Positions 1 through 12,171 of a stretch of DNA of 64,000 nucleotides are shown here, piece after piece (positions within the stretch are counted from its first letter, which is position 1; each line of letters opens with the position of its first letter). The DNA is taken from NCBI GenBank assembly GCA_038503035.1, contig JAVSML010024436.1:186001-250000 (forward strand), read 5' to 3'. The translations under genes were made by a program, and so were the position numbers. A model generated the notes under the pieces. It ran no database searches. It was not told the DNA's origin and saw only the letters and a list, made by a program, of their open reading frames with translations. The DNA is from Crocodylus rhombifer (Eukaryota; Chordata; Crocodylia; Crocodylidae).

Positions 1-345
1 TACCCCATCATCCCTTCTCCCCGCACCAAGCTTCTTCACCAATCAGTGTAAAGGTGCAGGGCCACACAAAGGGCAGACAGCAATCAAGATGGCAGCTGCC
101 CCCTTGTCCCTCCTCCCCCCCAGGTCTCTCTGCCAATCAGCACCAAGGGGTAGGACCTCCATAAAATGCCTGCCACAAGCAGGTCATAAAAAACCCTTCA
201 TCTTGCCATGGTTTAGGTAGGTTCCTACTCGTGATTAAGGCAACCAAACACTGCCCCAAGGAACCAGATTCAGCACCTGCTTATACTACTGACTTGAGAC
301 CGGGTCTGATTTGAAGAAGGGCTGAACTCAGAATCAGTGGACACT
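1..345 (+). other. LTR-like or promoter-like fragment at window edge
   Basis: Seen: two CCAAT-type boxes (caccaatcag near 37 and gccaatcagc near 133), a TATA-like cataaaat near 161, and an AATAAA near 387 just past the segment. That order resembles the U3-R-U5 layout of a retroviral LTR. Neither terminus nor a target-site duplication is visible because the window starts inside the segment. It could equally be chance or a host promoter. Confidence 0.25.
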
Positions 346-425
346 TTTGATCTTAAATCACTGTACCTCAGATTCCCATCTTTAAAATAAAGACACCTGT
401 TCATCTCAGTGGTGCTTTGTAAAAT
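345..425 (+). repeat. decayed MIR-like SINE fragment
   Basis: The sequence from ctgtacctcag through cccatctttaaaata follows the 3' part of MIR (cctcagtttccccatctgtaaaatggggataat), with several substitutions. It is short and old, so the call is tentative. Confidence 0.3.
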
Positions 426-429
426 GCGC

Positions 430-3225
430 TCTTATCTGAGAAACAAAACACTCCACACAATAGCAGTGGGCAGTATGGAAAACCCAATAAAGAAATAAAT
501 AGCTATCTCCAGAACAGGGTTTGAATAAGTATATAATAAATAAGACACTGGGACACATAAGGAATAAGAACGAAAAAAAACCCGCTGGAAACAAACACTA
601 TCCATTTTATGCACTGAATGAAACAGGGGACCTGTGGAAAAAAATAGCTTCCAATTACATGATCTCATGCTAATAAGCAACCTTACATATTAGCATAGGG
701 ATATGGCTGGCATATGTTACAAGCAAGTTATAAGAATGTAAAATGTTATCCCCAAAATCTTCTCTAATTGCTAGAGGGGATATTTATGGGTTAAGAGAAT
801 CCAGCAAAAAATAAGTCTGATATGCAATTATACAATGTAAGTTAGACATATGCTCAAACTGACATTTTATTTAGTTCGAACAACAGTGTCAAATTCTGAA
901 AGGAGAGAGTTATGGACAAAGTAGCTGCCATTAAAAGAAGTCATAAACTAGAGTCCAACTTTGAATTGTAAAAAGCTCAAGGAAAGTCTCTAAAATAAAA
1001 AGTATGACTGATTTTTTGCTGATAAACATTCCAAACCTGACTCAAATAGCAGCTCATTTACACACACATTCAAAATATGAAGTTGAAGTCTTAACTCTTA
1101 CAACAGATGTTTTCACATAAGCCGCATCACAAAAGGTGACCAACACCCCCCTGCCTGCCAAAAAGACCAAGAACAAAAAAAAAAGACACTTACCCGAGGG
1201 ATAGATTCTGTAACAAAGCCAATACCTAAACAGGCATATTTACACCACAGCACTATCACAGCTAATTAAACTAGTATGCCTGAACCACAGTAAAGCTAGC
1301 AATCAAAGTGTCCAAACAAGCATTGTTTTTTCCCCCTGCCATTCTGTTCTATGTTCACATACAACACAAAGAAGAGCAGCGCGGCACCGTGAAGGTATCC
1401 CACACAGTTGAAAAAGCTACCGCTTTCAGGAGTTGATCCAAGATTTAGAAAGGGGCTTTCAGGAACCCAAAGAAATTATCTGATGGAAGAAGGTGAACAA
1501 CTCATAAGCTCCCTGTAAATTCAAATGATTTCCACTAGTTAATTTCAAAATGGAGTTAAACAAAAACTTGTGGTATACCAAAATCATGAAAATTATTGAC
1601 TCAAGTATTAGAAAGAGTTCTGGCAATAATTCCTGCAGAGCTACACAGCCTAACCACATATGAAATTACTACTGGAATCTACTGAATTTCTCTATGCTCA
1701 TGCACATGGCCTAACGGGTTCTAGAAGCCATGCTTACCAAGGGACTGTCATTTGATCTAGGCCCTTGATATTACAGACTGTTGGAACAGACTTCTCAAAA
1801 CTTGAGATGAGCCACAGTGGCTGAAGAACCACAGGAGAGAGACTAATCCTCATCCCTGTGGTAAATTATCCCAAGCACTACACTGCCTGATTCCAAGGAC
1901 AAAAGCACCTCTTAGAGCTGACTTGGCAGGGTAACACCACATCAGAAGAGTGAGGGTGATAAGTCTTGAAGAATACGAGATGCGATTCAGGTTTCTACTT
2001 TAAGAAAAGTCTAAACAGTACTCTGGGAATTATTCTGGAACAATCCATCAAGTGTCAAAACACTCCAATGTTTTCATAAACACTTCTCATTTCAAATGTG
2101 CTAGTGAAGCTCATTACTTAGCCCTTAAGAATAATCTACTGTAAGGTACAACTGCTTTAAAAGAGGAAGATTTGCTACAGCTCTCTTCCCCTCTTCAAGA
2201 GGGGGATACTAGCAACAGCATTCTTGTAGCGACCAGTCAAATTAGATTTGATTTTTGCCTACTTTTAAATTCTACAGCATGAAAACTACAGTATCCTCAC
2301 TATTTTAGAAACTAGTTATCTGCCAGGTATCCTTCAATGACCTATAACATAACACTAAGAAAGCAACTGCTCAACCTTAGACAATGCTTTCACATATCTG
2401 TCATTCAAGAGCTATTAAGATGGCAGACGGGTGAAAGGGCAATAATTTTATCCATAGCCAAAACCCAAACAAAATCTGATGCAATTTAATTATTACTTTG
2501 TTTTATATTAGGGATTTTTGCTTTTTAGTTGCTGAAGTTGACAATATTGTTATGCGATTACCAAAAAAACATCTCAACGCTTCTGGCATTTACAGAGACC
2601 TGTCTCCACATGGGATACAATACTAAAAGCACAAACCGGCAATACATTTCTAGTGGGAAATGGCACTCTCTCACAGGGAGGAGTTGAGCAGCAAATACCA
2701 CTTGTGCCTTCCTCATAGTGGGGTCACCCTGATTTAGCGAAAGAGGGGGGAGTTTTTCCCCATCAGTTAAATCCTGCCCGCCTCCCCCCGCAACGTGTTT
2801 CCCAAATCTGGAGAAAGAAAAGATAGTGGGTATTTCTCCAAGGCTGTAGCTCAGCCCTAGTTTAACCAAAGGGGAAATGGGAATAAAATTGTCAACTTTC
2901 CCAGAAATGAACCCCTGTCCAAACTAAGATGCCTCTTCACATTAACAGACTTGCACCATTGTTGTAGCCATGATGATCCAGGAATATGCAAGAAGTGAGG
3001 CTTGTTTTTATTATTATTATTATTATTTGACCTACTACATAGATAGAAAAGATGTTAGACACGTTTTCTTTGCTTCACAACTTTGCTGCCCTTTCCCCCT
3101 TCTTTAAGGGACTATTTTCACTTACATAATGGAGTTATAATAACAGCTTTAACTTTCATTAACTGAAGTTTTGTCTAGTATCTAACCACTGGCTATATCT
3201 GCTTCTTTCCCAAATCTGAGAATAG
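430..3225. other. AT-rich gene-free stretch
   Basis: I see no exon-like reading frame, RNA gene or defined transposon. It contains a (TTA)n microsatellite at about 3007-3028 and short A/T runs. Open frames here are under about 105 codons with no recognisable protein pattern. It could be intronic or intergenic. Confidence 0.5.
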
Positions 3226-3229
3226 GCAC

Positions 3230-3312
3230 TTCGTGCCAAAAAGCTTGTCTAACATCTCTCCCAACTATATATAGTTGGTCCATAAAAGATATTACCAAAC
3301 AAACCTTGCTTC
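3230..3312 (+). repeat. dispersed repeat tail (GGTCTAATAAAAGATAT family)
   Basis: The stretch ccaaaaagcttgtc ... cccaactatatatagttggtcc ... ataaaagatattacc ... aaccttg also occurs at 4815-4902, in weaker form at 5100-5165, and inverted at 37690-37800. The short hairpin around aactatatatagtt is part of the shared pattern. I recall this as a common interspersed repeat of crocodilians, turtles and birds, but I do not assign a family name. Confidence 0.5.
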
Positions 3313-4814
3313 TCTATGTTAAGCAAGCAGTAAAATATTCCCTTCATGTTAGGGTAGAATTGCAATAGGCACTGTGCCTAGCCCTATTACAGGCTGGAGG
3401 GGAAAAAAAGTTATCCCCTAATAGAGAGAGTTCCTAAAAACAGCTCTTTTAAAATCAGATTTTGGAAATTGAGATCCAAGATAAAACCACCGAGTCAAAG
3501 AACAAAATAATGACTTGAAGTGTCCATTTTGCAATGAAAAGAGAGCCAAACGCAAACATCAGAAACAGTGGATAATTGTCAAGATTTATTTAAAACTTGG
3601 TATTCAAAGTGGAAGAAATATAAGCCGTATGTTCTTAATCAACTAATACTTTGTCCTCTGAGCAAAACCATAATTTGGAAAGAACCATCCCCTCTGTCAC
3701 TTGCAATGGTTAAAACTAGATGATTATGTATACACGTGGCTTACAAATCAGACAGTTTTCAAGGAAACTACAGTGTAAAATCTGTTGTCTACTGAAGACA
3801 GAAGGATAAAATAATCAGACTGATGCTTCTGCTTAAAGCATATTCAGACCCAATTTATTTAAGAAACACCAAACATGCACAACAACATTAAACTCCCACC
3901 TTCTCAGACAATTTGCAATACTCAGTTGAAGAGAGTAAGTCAAAACAAACATTTTCCCCACGAGAAAACACAAAGGGATGGATCCAGCAGGGAAGAGGGA
4001 CTGTGATGTGCTCCCTCACCCCTTGGCTGCTGGTTCACTGCTGGTTGCATGTTCAAGGAGCTCATGTTCACATGCCACTCTTCTTTGCCAGTGATACACC
4101 TCCCTTTTCAGCACCCTGAATCTGCTACTGGAAACACATTTAATTAAAAAAGTTAACTGTTTCTACTATTTGATGATATGCTATATCCAAGCATTTACTG
4201 GTAGTGCACAACTTATTATTTAAAGGAAATCTGCAGGGAGGGAGAGGGAAGGAGGGAGAGAGAGAGAAAACTCAGTCCCTTTTCCTTTTTTTTTATGAAG
4301 TAGGCTTTATAAATCAAACAGAAAGCTTTATCCTATCTTTGAAAAAAAATAGCACTGCCTTTTGTTATCTTCTCCAACACTGCCAGAGTTGGAGTGGGGG
4401 TCATAGGGGAAGTGTATTGATACCTCTCTTCCTTTGACTGGAAGGGAGTAGGTGTTAAACCTACTGTACTCCTCGGCCCTTAGTCACTGAAGCTAAATAA
4501 TAGTTAATAAGTAGTGTTCTACACCATCTTATGTGCAAAAAATCTTTCCTCCTAGTGATTCTTATGAACATTAAATACCAGGTGAAATCAGCAGCTGATA
4601 AAGGAAAGAACTTTACTACGATAAAGTAAAAGCAATAGGGCAAAATTTTAACACACCTATTTAAACTTATGGATTGCAGTTTAGGAAAAAGTAATATTTT
4701 TCTGAAAATTGAGCAGCTATACCCTTCAAATCAGTTAGGACAAACAACACGCACTCTCCTACCCAACACGTTCTTCCACAAAACCAAAGACTATAACTAT
4801 GCCTAACGAATAGT

Positions 4815-4902
4815 GTTTGTGCCTGAAAGCTTGCAAAGAACGTTTTTCCCCAACTATTTAGTTGGTCTAATAAAAGATATCACATCTACCCAACGAACCT
4901 TG
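4815..4902 (+). repeat. dispersed repeat tail (GGTCTAATAAAAGATAT family)
   Basis: Second and best preserved copy of the family at 3230-3312. Order of motifs: tgcctgaaagcttg, ccccaactatttagttgg, tctaataaaagatatcac, ctacccaacgaaccttgtc. A third, poorer copy follows about 200 bp downstream. Confidence 0.55.
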
Positions 4903-5099
4903 TCTGCCAACTGTCAACCATATTTCCCATGCAAAACCAACAAAAAAAAAAAACAGAGGGGAGAACCCATGGGGGAAGAGGGAGAGCAGAGGACCACCTT
5001 TCAGAACTTTATTATTTCATAAAATAAAGAGAGTTGCATATTCTGAGTAGAACAGCTATAGAAATCATTACTACCACAATGTGGCCTACTAATATTTTA

Positions 5100-5165
5100 A
5101 CGAAAGAAATTTTTTTTAACATGTTTAGGTGGTCTAATAACAGATTTACTCAGAAAACCTTGTCT
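5100..5165 (+). repeat. degenerate copy of the same repeat tail
   Basis: Keeps ggtggtctaataacagattt and aaaaccttgtctag of the family, but the hairpin half is lost. Sequence from here to 6020 shows no gene. Confidence 0.35.
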
Positions 5166-6021
5166 AGCATGGTTCCAAGAATTTTTCTGATTCTTTCTGT
5201 GTGATTACACTAGATAAAAGAAGCAATGTAGCAAACTACAAGAAGTATCTTGTAGCAAACTGAAAATTTGAAAAAGCTCTCATTATACAAAAAGAAAGTC
5301 TGGACAAAAAGCAAAGCTTATTCTAGCCAAAAAAAGGGGAAAAATGATATCTAATTTAGAGAGTTACCCCAAATTAAATGTATTTTCTCTATACAAGCTT
5401 TGATGGATTACAACGTAAAGACTTTGTTGATTAGGCAGTAAGATGTCTAACAGCTTAAATGCTTGTTTTCCTCTTTTCTACTGTTATGGTTAATGTGTAA
5501 TCATGATGAAGTTTTTCAGAACAAATTTTTCTTATCCTGTATTGATTAAGGCAGCATGAAAAGGAAGTAGAGCCATTCACTTCTATTTTCAACTGTCACA
5601 TTAACTATACTAGCTATTGATTTTCTGCCAATGGTGACATCCTCTCTCCAAGGCCAATGTCAAACACCTAAATGAGCTTTAAAACAAGAAAAAAAAAAAA
5701 AGGTGGCAGCTGAAAAGTGAAGCTACTTCAGCTATTTGAGTCCTCATTACTGTGCCTGAACCCTAATAACATTCTTCTTCCAAAACCTTCACAATACTGA
5801 ATTCAGGAGTCTAAATGAGTATCTGCATCCTATTGAAAGGGGTTCTGCCAGTAGCAGCATACAGCAGGACTTCACACAAAGGATAAATTGCACAGGAAGT
5901 TAAGAAGTATTTTATTTAAGAAGAGAAAGGTTTACCTGATCTAAAATCTGTTTATTGCATAGAATCATGGAGGGATCAGGTCTGTAACATCCCAGTTCTG
6001 ATCAGCAGAAATACTCTAGCT

Positions 6022-6401
6022 TAAGACTGTTCAACTAAGCGGCATGGGGCAACACAGTGTGTGCATATGTGTCTGCCACACCAGCACAAGCACCTCCTCC
6101 CTGCCCCCAGTGTACAGCACACCTGTGCACCTCACACACTCCAGGGCACCCTCAAGTACCCAGCCACCATCTGCCCTGCTGCACTAAATGGGTGAGGGTG
6201 CTCTGGGCTGCCAGTTCCTCCAGCACAACAGGCTGCACCACCCTGCCCCGGGAGCAGGAAGTAAAAGCCAGAGGAGGGAGGGGGAGCCTGAAGCCCCCAG
6301 TTGATGCTGCAGTCAGAATAGAGGGACTGATGGCTGGGTGGGAGCCTGACGCTGCAAATAAAACCCTTGTCAAGGCCCATGGGACGCCAGTTATGGTCCT
6401 G
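6022..6401. mobile_element. non-autonomous hAT-like element with perfect 8-bp TSD
   Basis: A 380 bp GC-rich block. The left end (taagactgttcaac) and the reverse complement of the right end (caggaccataactgg) are imperfect inverted repeats. It is flanked by an identical 8-bp repeat CTCTAGCT at 6014-6021 and 6402-6409, the duplication length expected of hAT transposons. Internal sequence resembles the element at 9735-10068 read from the other strand. No transposase is encoded; the GC-rich open frame inside is a by-product of composition. Confidence 0.75.
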
Positions 6402-6409
6402 CTCTAGCT

Positions 6410-7832
6410 AAAGCCTTTCTGAATGAAACAGGGCCATTAGCAGAGACTGGTAGGGTTTAACTGCCTTGGCACCTGCTGCCCCTTGATTCAAAACAACCTA
6501 AATGTGCTGTCTATGCCCACTGCAAAGCCCTTCTATTTTCCCTAGTTTTTGAAAAAGAGAGGAAAACAATGAGTGCTTTCCTGATGGAGGCTGCACTTCA
6601 CTCCTTATGTATCTGCCTATAGCTTCCAGGGAGTTGGGTTGGAGTTAGTGAAATTACAGTTATTTAGGGAGGTGTAATAAATGTTCCCAGACTGTTTCCA
6701 AATCGATTCAATGTGGACATGTACTTTTTTTCCCTGGTGCATAGACCTCAGCCTTTCCAAAACTAAAATATGCTATTTTAAATGCTTTTTTCATGAAAAG
6801 CATAGTGCTTGCTGTACATGTACATTTTTCCCTGCTACAAAAGCTTTGCCTAAGAGGTGCAAGACAACCACTGTAGATTTAAGGAATGTCTTGAGACTCC
6901 TAGTTTGAAAAGACCTTAACAGACATTAAACATCTTTGAGGAGGGGGGTTTTAATATAGTCTTAAGGTTGGTAAATACATGGAATTTCTTTCTGAATTAC
7001 TATCCTTAAAATTCCAACAGAAGAGAATTAATGTTTTCAATTGCACCAACATATATTTTTGTAACAAGATAATAAATAATATTTGACCCAAGTCTCAAAA
7101 AGTTCTCACAGAGAAACCCTAAAGGCATTTCAAAGGTGTCAAACAACATCATCCGTTTACAAGCATCATTACTTTTCACTTTTTCATTTATTTGAAAAGA
7201 TGTATGGTAATCATGTTAGTAGCTCAGAAAAGGTATGGCTACAGCTAACCTTAACATGCCTAGAAATGTCTGCCCTATACAGATTAAAATCTATATTTAT
7301 AAAATGAAAGGAAAATTTAACCACAGAAACTACATTTAGTTTAGAAAAACAAGCATAACTCTGCCAGAGTGCTATCCTAAGTTTAGATCTCTGCCTTAGT
7401 AAAACATTGTAATTATGAGAAACCAAAATGGATTTCTAAGTGTTTCAAGATGAAACAGCCACAGGGTAATTTGCAAGATATGCAATTATCTTCTCAATTC
7501 TGAATTCATATAAATATAATGCTAATACTTACCATGAATAAATACAGATCGCACATCTTTGCTTATGTACAAGCAAGGAGAATAGGGAGGAGGGGGAGAA
7601 GGAAAAAAAAAAAATCAATATTAAAATCTGGAACCAACACCTTAATGAAACAAATTTACCAAGGGATGTGAGAAATGAATTGTTAGGCATAAAACCTTTT
7701 TCTTGAAAAATTTGATTTTTGAGGTCTCATTCACGCATAGGGTTACCTGTTGTTAGATACGTTAAACTAAACAGAAAGCAAGCTGATAAGCCCTTAAAAA
7801 GATCTGTTGCAACAGAATCACTGACCACATGA
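6410..7832. other. gene-free stretch
   Basis: AT-rich sequence with no exon, RNA gene or transposon that I can support. Open frames are 75 codons or fewer and look random. Confidence 0.5.
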
Positions 7833-8306
7833 TTTTTTTTTCAGTTCCTCAGACTGAATTGCCCTAGTAAAATAGCAATGGAAAGGAAAAACAGACAAGA
7901 ACAGACAGTTTCTATCTCCAGGGGGACCCAGTACCAGGAAAGAAATTCAGATGCAGTGAACAGAAAGTTAAAGTTTGACTATAAACAAATATCTCCACTG
8001 TGACCCAATTAAACTTGGCTGGAAAGGACAGGCCAGTAAGGAAACTGTCACTCACAAGAGTCTCCCTCAACAGCACAAGCAAATTAAAATGCTACAACTA
8101 CTTTATTAGCAAGAAAGAGTGAAAGCTCAACTTCAGTGGGAAACCTCCGCTCTAACACAAACAAACCAACTTCCAAAAGAGACTGAGACATTGCATCAAA
8201 ACCACTGGTCTGAGGCCAGAAAAAACACTGTCCTGGTTTCCTCAAGACCTATCCCCAGACTCTTCATCCACTTCTGTCAGAGTCCAGAAGAAGACTAATA
8301 CTGACA
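7833..8306 (+). repeat. local direct duplication, copy A (uninterrupted)
   Basis: About 474 bp, roughly 90 percent identical by eye over a sampled 200 bp to the split sequence at 11104-11201 plus 14667-15055, in the same orientation. The two copies lie about 2.8 kb apart and their outer flanks do not match. Copy A preserves the empty form of the site (gggggacccagtaccagg) into which a DNA element was inserted in copy B. Whether it is a segmental duplication or two members of an unnamed interspersed repeat cannot be decided from this window. Confidence 0.8.
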
Positions 8307-8639
8307 TAGTGTAAACTATGGAAACCAAAAAGCATAAAAAAAGGTTTCTACCATGCTACCACATGTTATATGAAACCAAAGCTAAGATTTGTAAGAGTCA
8401 AATACAGGTCAAAAAAGAAACAGAGCCATATCAACTGCAGTCCAACCTGGAGATGTGTAGCTCTTTTATTTGACAGTCTCCTTAAAAAATAATCATTAGT
8501 GGCACTTTACCCAACCCTAAGGAGGTGGGGAGGGGACCAAACAGTGAAATATTCATCCCTACATAAACACAAACAGACTTACTAAATGAAACCAAGCACA
8601 TATTTCAAGAACCATGCAGGCATATTTATGCTTAAAACC

Positions 8640-8673
<34 letters not shown>

Positions 8674-9726
8674 TGTCCCAAATGATAACTTTGTAAGTTT
8701 TATAGACTACATCTGTAGTTTACCAACTACTGAAGTTAACTACTCTAATAACTGCACTTGAATATCAGTATACATGAATACAATGTCCAATGATGTAGTT
8801 TTAACCAAACACATGTAGCATGTGCTCAAGTGACATGGGCATAATCAGTTTAAAAATAGACAATTCTAAATTATTTTCTCCCATGCTTCCATCATTTTAC
8901 AATCAAGATTCTTCCTCAATGAAAATTACGGAAACCTACAATATCATCTCTTTTTAAAAAAAATAAATGAATCAGATTCTGGGAAGACACCTGGTTTTTC
9001 AGTTTTAAAAGGTCAGAGAAGAAATAACACAGGATTATATCCTATCAAAGGTGAAAGAACATGATAAAACTTTTCAAGCTTTTGAATATAACAATTAAAA
9101 ACAAACTAAATCCTACAAGAGAACTTAATCCTGGCCAACCTGAAGTGTCAAGGATGAAACAGTCTGCTCCTGATGCCACTGATTCTAAGAGCTGCTAGAA
9201 GACTAGAACAAGGCCTTAGATCATCATAGCTATTTGCAGGCGACGTTAACAACACTGTAACATGTCTCATATACAGGCTATCAATAAAGGACGATTAAAC
9301 TTAATATTCTGTCGTTTACTATTGAATAGGGAACATGTTATTTAATGGCATATCGATCCTGTCACATCCAGAGAAACCAGCATTTTACGCTTTAAGTATC
9401 AATATTTTCTATCTTGTCATTAACATTTCAGTAGTTCACATTTTCCTTTAGAATTATGTTTTCATTAGTCAGTTCAATTACTCATAACCTACCACTTCCT
9501 TCATCTGCTCGCATGGTGACTCTCTGATATGAGGAAATCACAACTAGTATCAGCAATATGAAAAGTAACGTTCGTATTAAGTACCGATACCAGAAGAGAA
9601 AGCCACCTCCGGTGAATTCAATACTAAGTACTAAAAAGTTGTTCTACATGGCATACTGGCTGATCTTTTTGCCAATTACTCAACTGCATTAACTTGTAGA
9701 TTCAAGCATGCCACAGCAAGGCAATC
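8307..9726. other. gene-free stretch with A28 tract
   Basis: Contains an uninterrupted run of 28 A at 8641-8668. The sequence before it is not recognisable as a SINE or processed transcript. Nothing else is supported. Confidence 0.5.
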
Positions 9727-9734
9727 CAATAATT

Positions 9735-10068
9735 CAGGGTTGTCCAACTTCTATGTCATGTGCAGCTCCCAAACAGAGGTAGACACCAGGGGCTGCACCC
9801 TTCCACACACACATACCACTGCACCACTTGGGCAGCCCCCTTTCAGCTCCCTCACTGCAACACACTGAGGGCCCACTGCCCAGCACGGTAAGCCACACCA
9901 CCCCACTCCCTGGGACAAGAACAGGGAGGGATGTGAAAGCTGAGGAAGGAGAAGCCTGGAGTGCAGCAGTAGCCAGAGCAACAGGAGCAGTGGCAGTCTG
10001 GTAGGAGCCCAGCAACTAAACGTTAAGCACCCACAGTCCACGTGCAGCCCACCAGATGGACAGCCCTG
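9735..10068. mobile_element. non-autonomous hAT-like element
   Basis: 334 bp with inverted ends CAGGGTTGTCCA (left) and CAGGGCTGTCCA (right, reverse complement), one mismatch in 12. The 8-bp flanks caataatt and taacaatc match at 5 of 8, compatible with an old hAT target duplication. Interior is GC-rich and related to the interior of 6022-6401. Overlapping open frames carry no transposase motifs. Confidence 0.65.
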
Positions 10069-10076
10069 TAACAATC

Positions 10077-11103
10077 CATAGCTCTTTCCACTCTCCTCTT
10101 TAGTCAATTCCATTTCCTAATCACATCCCTTACACCAGTCACTGCTGCTATCATTATTCCCATTCTTCATTAGGGTGTTAATGTAGAGGTTTAGGGAGGT
10201 GGGGGAAAAGGTGTTGTTTCCTCATAAGTAAAACTTAAATCTAAATGTGTTTACCACTCCCCTTAACTTGATAAAGAAAACCTTTATGCCCAAACCGAAA
10301 TAAAAGCCCAATATTTCTGCAGTACTAAAGTTTCAAATGTATGTTAGGTTGGCATAAATTCTTCAGTGACATATTATATTTCAGAAGGAAAAATAGTGCA
10401 AGAGATAACAGGGCTAGACTTTTCCTTTAAAATAAAAAGTTTTACACAACATTCAGTAAGATAAGCAAATGGCTTTGTAGTCTTTCTTCTTTAAAGGATA
10501 CAAAACAGCTCACAATTTTACATGGATATAAAAATTACATTAAGAACTTTGGCAGGCTGGACCACAGGTAGGGACAGAAGATACAAAGGTACCTGTTTAA
10601 CAGAGTATATTTTGTGCAGACAGAGAATTTAACTTAATGCAATTATATGAACTGTGTTTTGTCTAAAGCTTATCTGTACTAGGCAAGTGCAATAGTTTAA
10701 CTAAATCTGATTAAATCAGAATGAACCCTTGATGTAGACATCTACCAGGATAACCCAAAAAACAACAATCCACAAACACAGGAGGTCACACCCTTTTAGT
10801 TAAGTTAAATACCTAATTTTTTAATCTAACCTAAAGACATTCTCTATAATGAACATGACCTGAAGATGCCAAAAGTCAACTTAATCTATGAAAGGTGCCA
10901 AGAAGTCTTCAATCACTACAAATAATTATGATCTCTCAACACTCAGCCAGATCCCCATCTTTATAATGGGGCAATACTACAGACAAGAGTACTGATTACT
11001 GAATCATCAATAACACAGACTTTACCACTGCTATGTTCTTTGGAGGTCTTCTACCCAAAAATTGACCCCCATCAACCTTGTGCAGTAGGGAGGAGTCTAG
11101 TGG
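10077..11103. other. gene-free stretch
   Basis: AT-rich. A weak MITE-like trace (gattaaatcagaatgaacccttgatgtagacat) lies near 10705-10740. No gene or complete element is supported. Confidence 0.45.
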
Positions 11104-11201
11104 GCTTTTTTCAGTTCCTCGGATTGCTAATTTGCTAGGGTAATTCAATGGAAAGGAAAGAGAGACAAGAACGGACAGTTTCTATCTCCAGGGGGACCAT
11201 A
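11104..11201 (+). repeat. local duplication, copy B, upstream part
   Basis: Matches the first ~100 bp of 7833-8306 (tttcagttcctc ... gacagtttctatctccaggggg). The match breaks exactly at a TA dinucleotide (11200-11201) where a DNA element begins, and resumes at 14667 with another TA. Confidence 0.8.
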
Positions 11202-11339
11202 CAGGTAACCCCCACTTAGCACTCTTAATTGGTTCCTGAAAAACCAAGTGTTAAGCGAAAGGAGTACTAAGTGAAACTGAAAGTATCTGACAACCCAAGA
11301 TGGTGACTGCAAGTGTTTTTAATGACCCAAGCATTATAC

Positions 11340-12171
11340 AAGGTGACCATGAGCATTATGACAAGCTCAAGAGGCTAGTCAGTCAGGCCCTCAGGGACCA
11401 TGACCCCAGGGAGATGGGAGTTCAAGAAGAGTGGCTGCTTCTCAAGGAAGCGATCCTCAGTGCACAAGCTAAATCTCTCTCAACACGGAGGAAAGGCAGC
11501 AAGAAGGCACAGCAGCCCCCCTGGCTCTCCAGGGACCTAGCGGACCTCCTACGGCTAAAAAGGAAAGCCTACAAAGGATGGACGACGGGATTCACCTCCA
11601 AGGAGGATTACTCCGCGCTGGTCCGGTCCTGCAGGGAGCAAACCAGGAAAGCCAAGGCTGCAACTGAACTCCAACTAGCTTCAGGCATCAAGGACAACAA
11701 AAAGTCCTTTTTCAGCTATGTGGGGAGCCGGAGGAAAAGCAAGGGCAATGTTGGACCCCTGCTAAACCAGATGGGGCAACTGACAACTGACGCCCAGGAA
11801 AAAGCCAACCTATTAAATAGGTACTTTGTGCCAGTCTTTCATCAGTCACACGGGATGCCCATGCCTGCTATGGGACAGGGAAATCTGGGTGAGGGGGATC
11901 CCCTACCCTCCGTCAATGCTGACCTCGTGAAGGAAAACCTTGAGAAGCTGGATACCTTCAAGTCAGCCGGCCCTGACAATCTGCACCCCAGGGTACTCAA
12001 GGAGCTGGCGAGCGTCATAGCCCAGCCCCTGGCACGGATCTTTGAAAACTCCTGGCGCTCTGGTGTAGTGCCTGAAGACTGGAAGACGGCCAATGTGGTG
12101 CCGATCTTCAAAAAAGGGAGGAGAGTGGATCCGGCTAACTACAGGCCCATTAGCCTGACTTCTATCCTGGG
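11340..12171 (+). pseudogene. CR1 ORF2 fragment: linker and start of reverse transcriptase
   Basis: Open frame from 11300 to a stop at 12358 (352 codons). CR1-like residues run from about residue 15 to residue 289, including the conserved KPPWL-like region (QQPPWLS), the KSFFSYVG stretch, the SAGPDNLHPRVLKEL block and VVPIFKKGR-x-NYRPISL, the entry to the reverse transcriptase. After ISLTSILG the protein switches into antisense-looking LTR sequence (residues ~291-352), so the C-terminus is not CR1. In a live element this protein would reverse-transcribe the CR1 RNA at a nicked target in the nucleus. The endonuclease and initiation codon are missing, so it is a pseudogene fragment. Confidence 0.85.

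Noticed and set aside
8641..8668. A28 tract as the tail of a processed pseudogene or SINE
   Set aside because: No recognisable gene or SINE body upstream, and no target duplication found.
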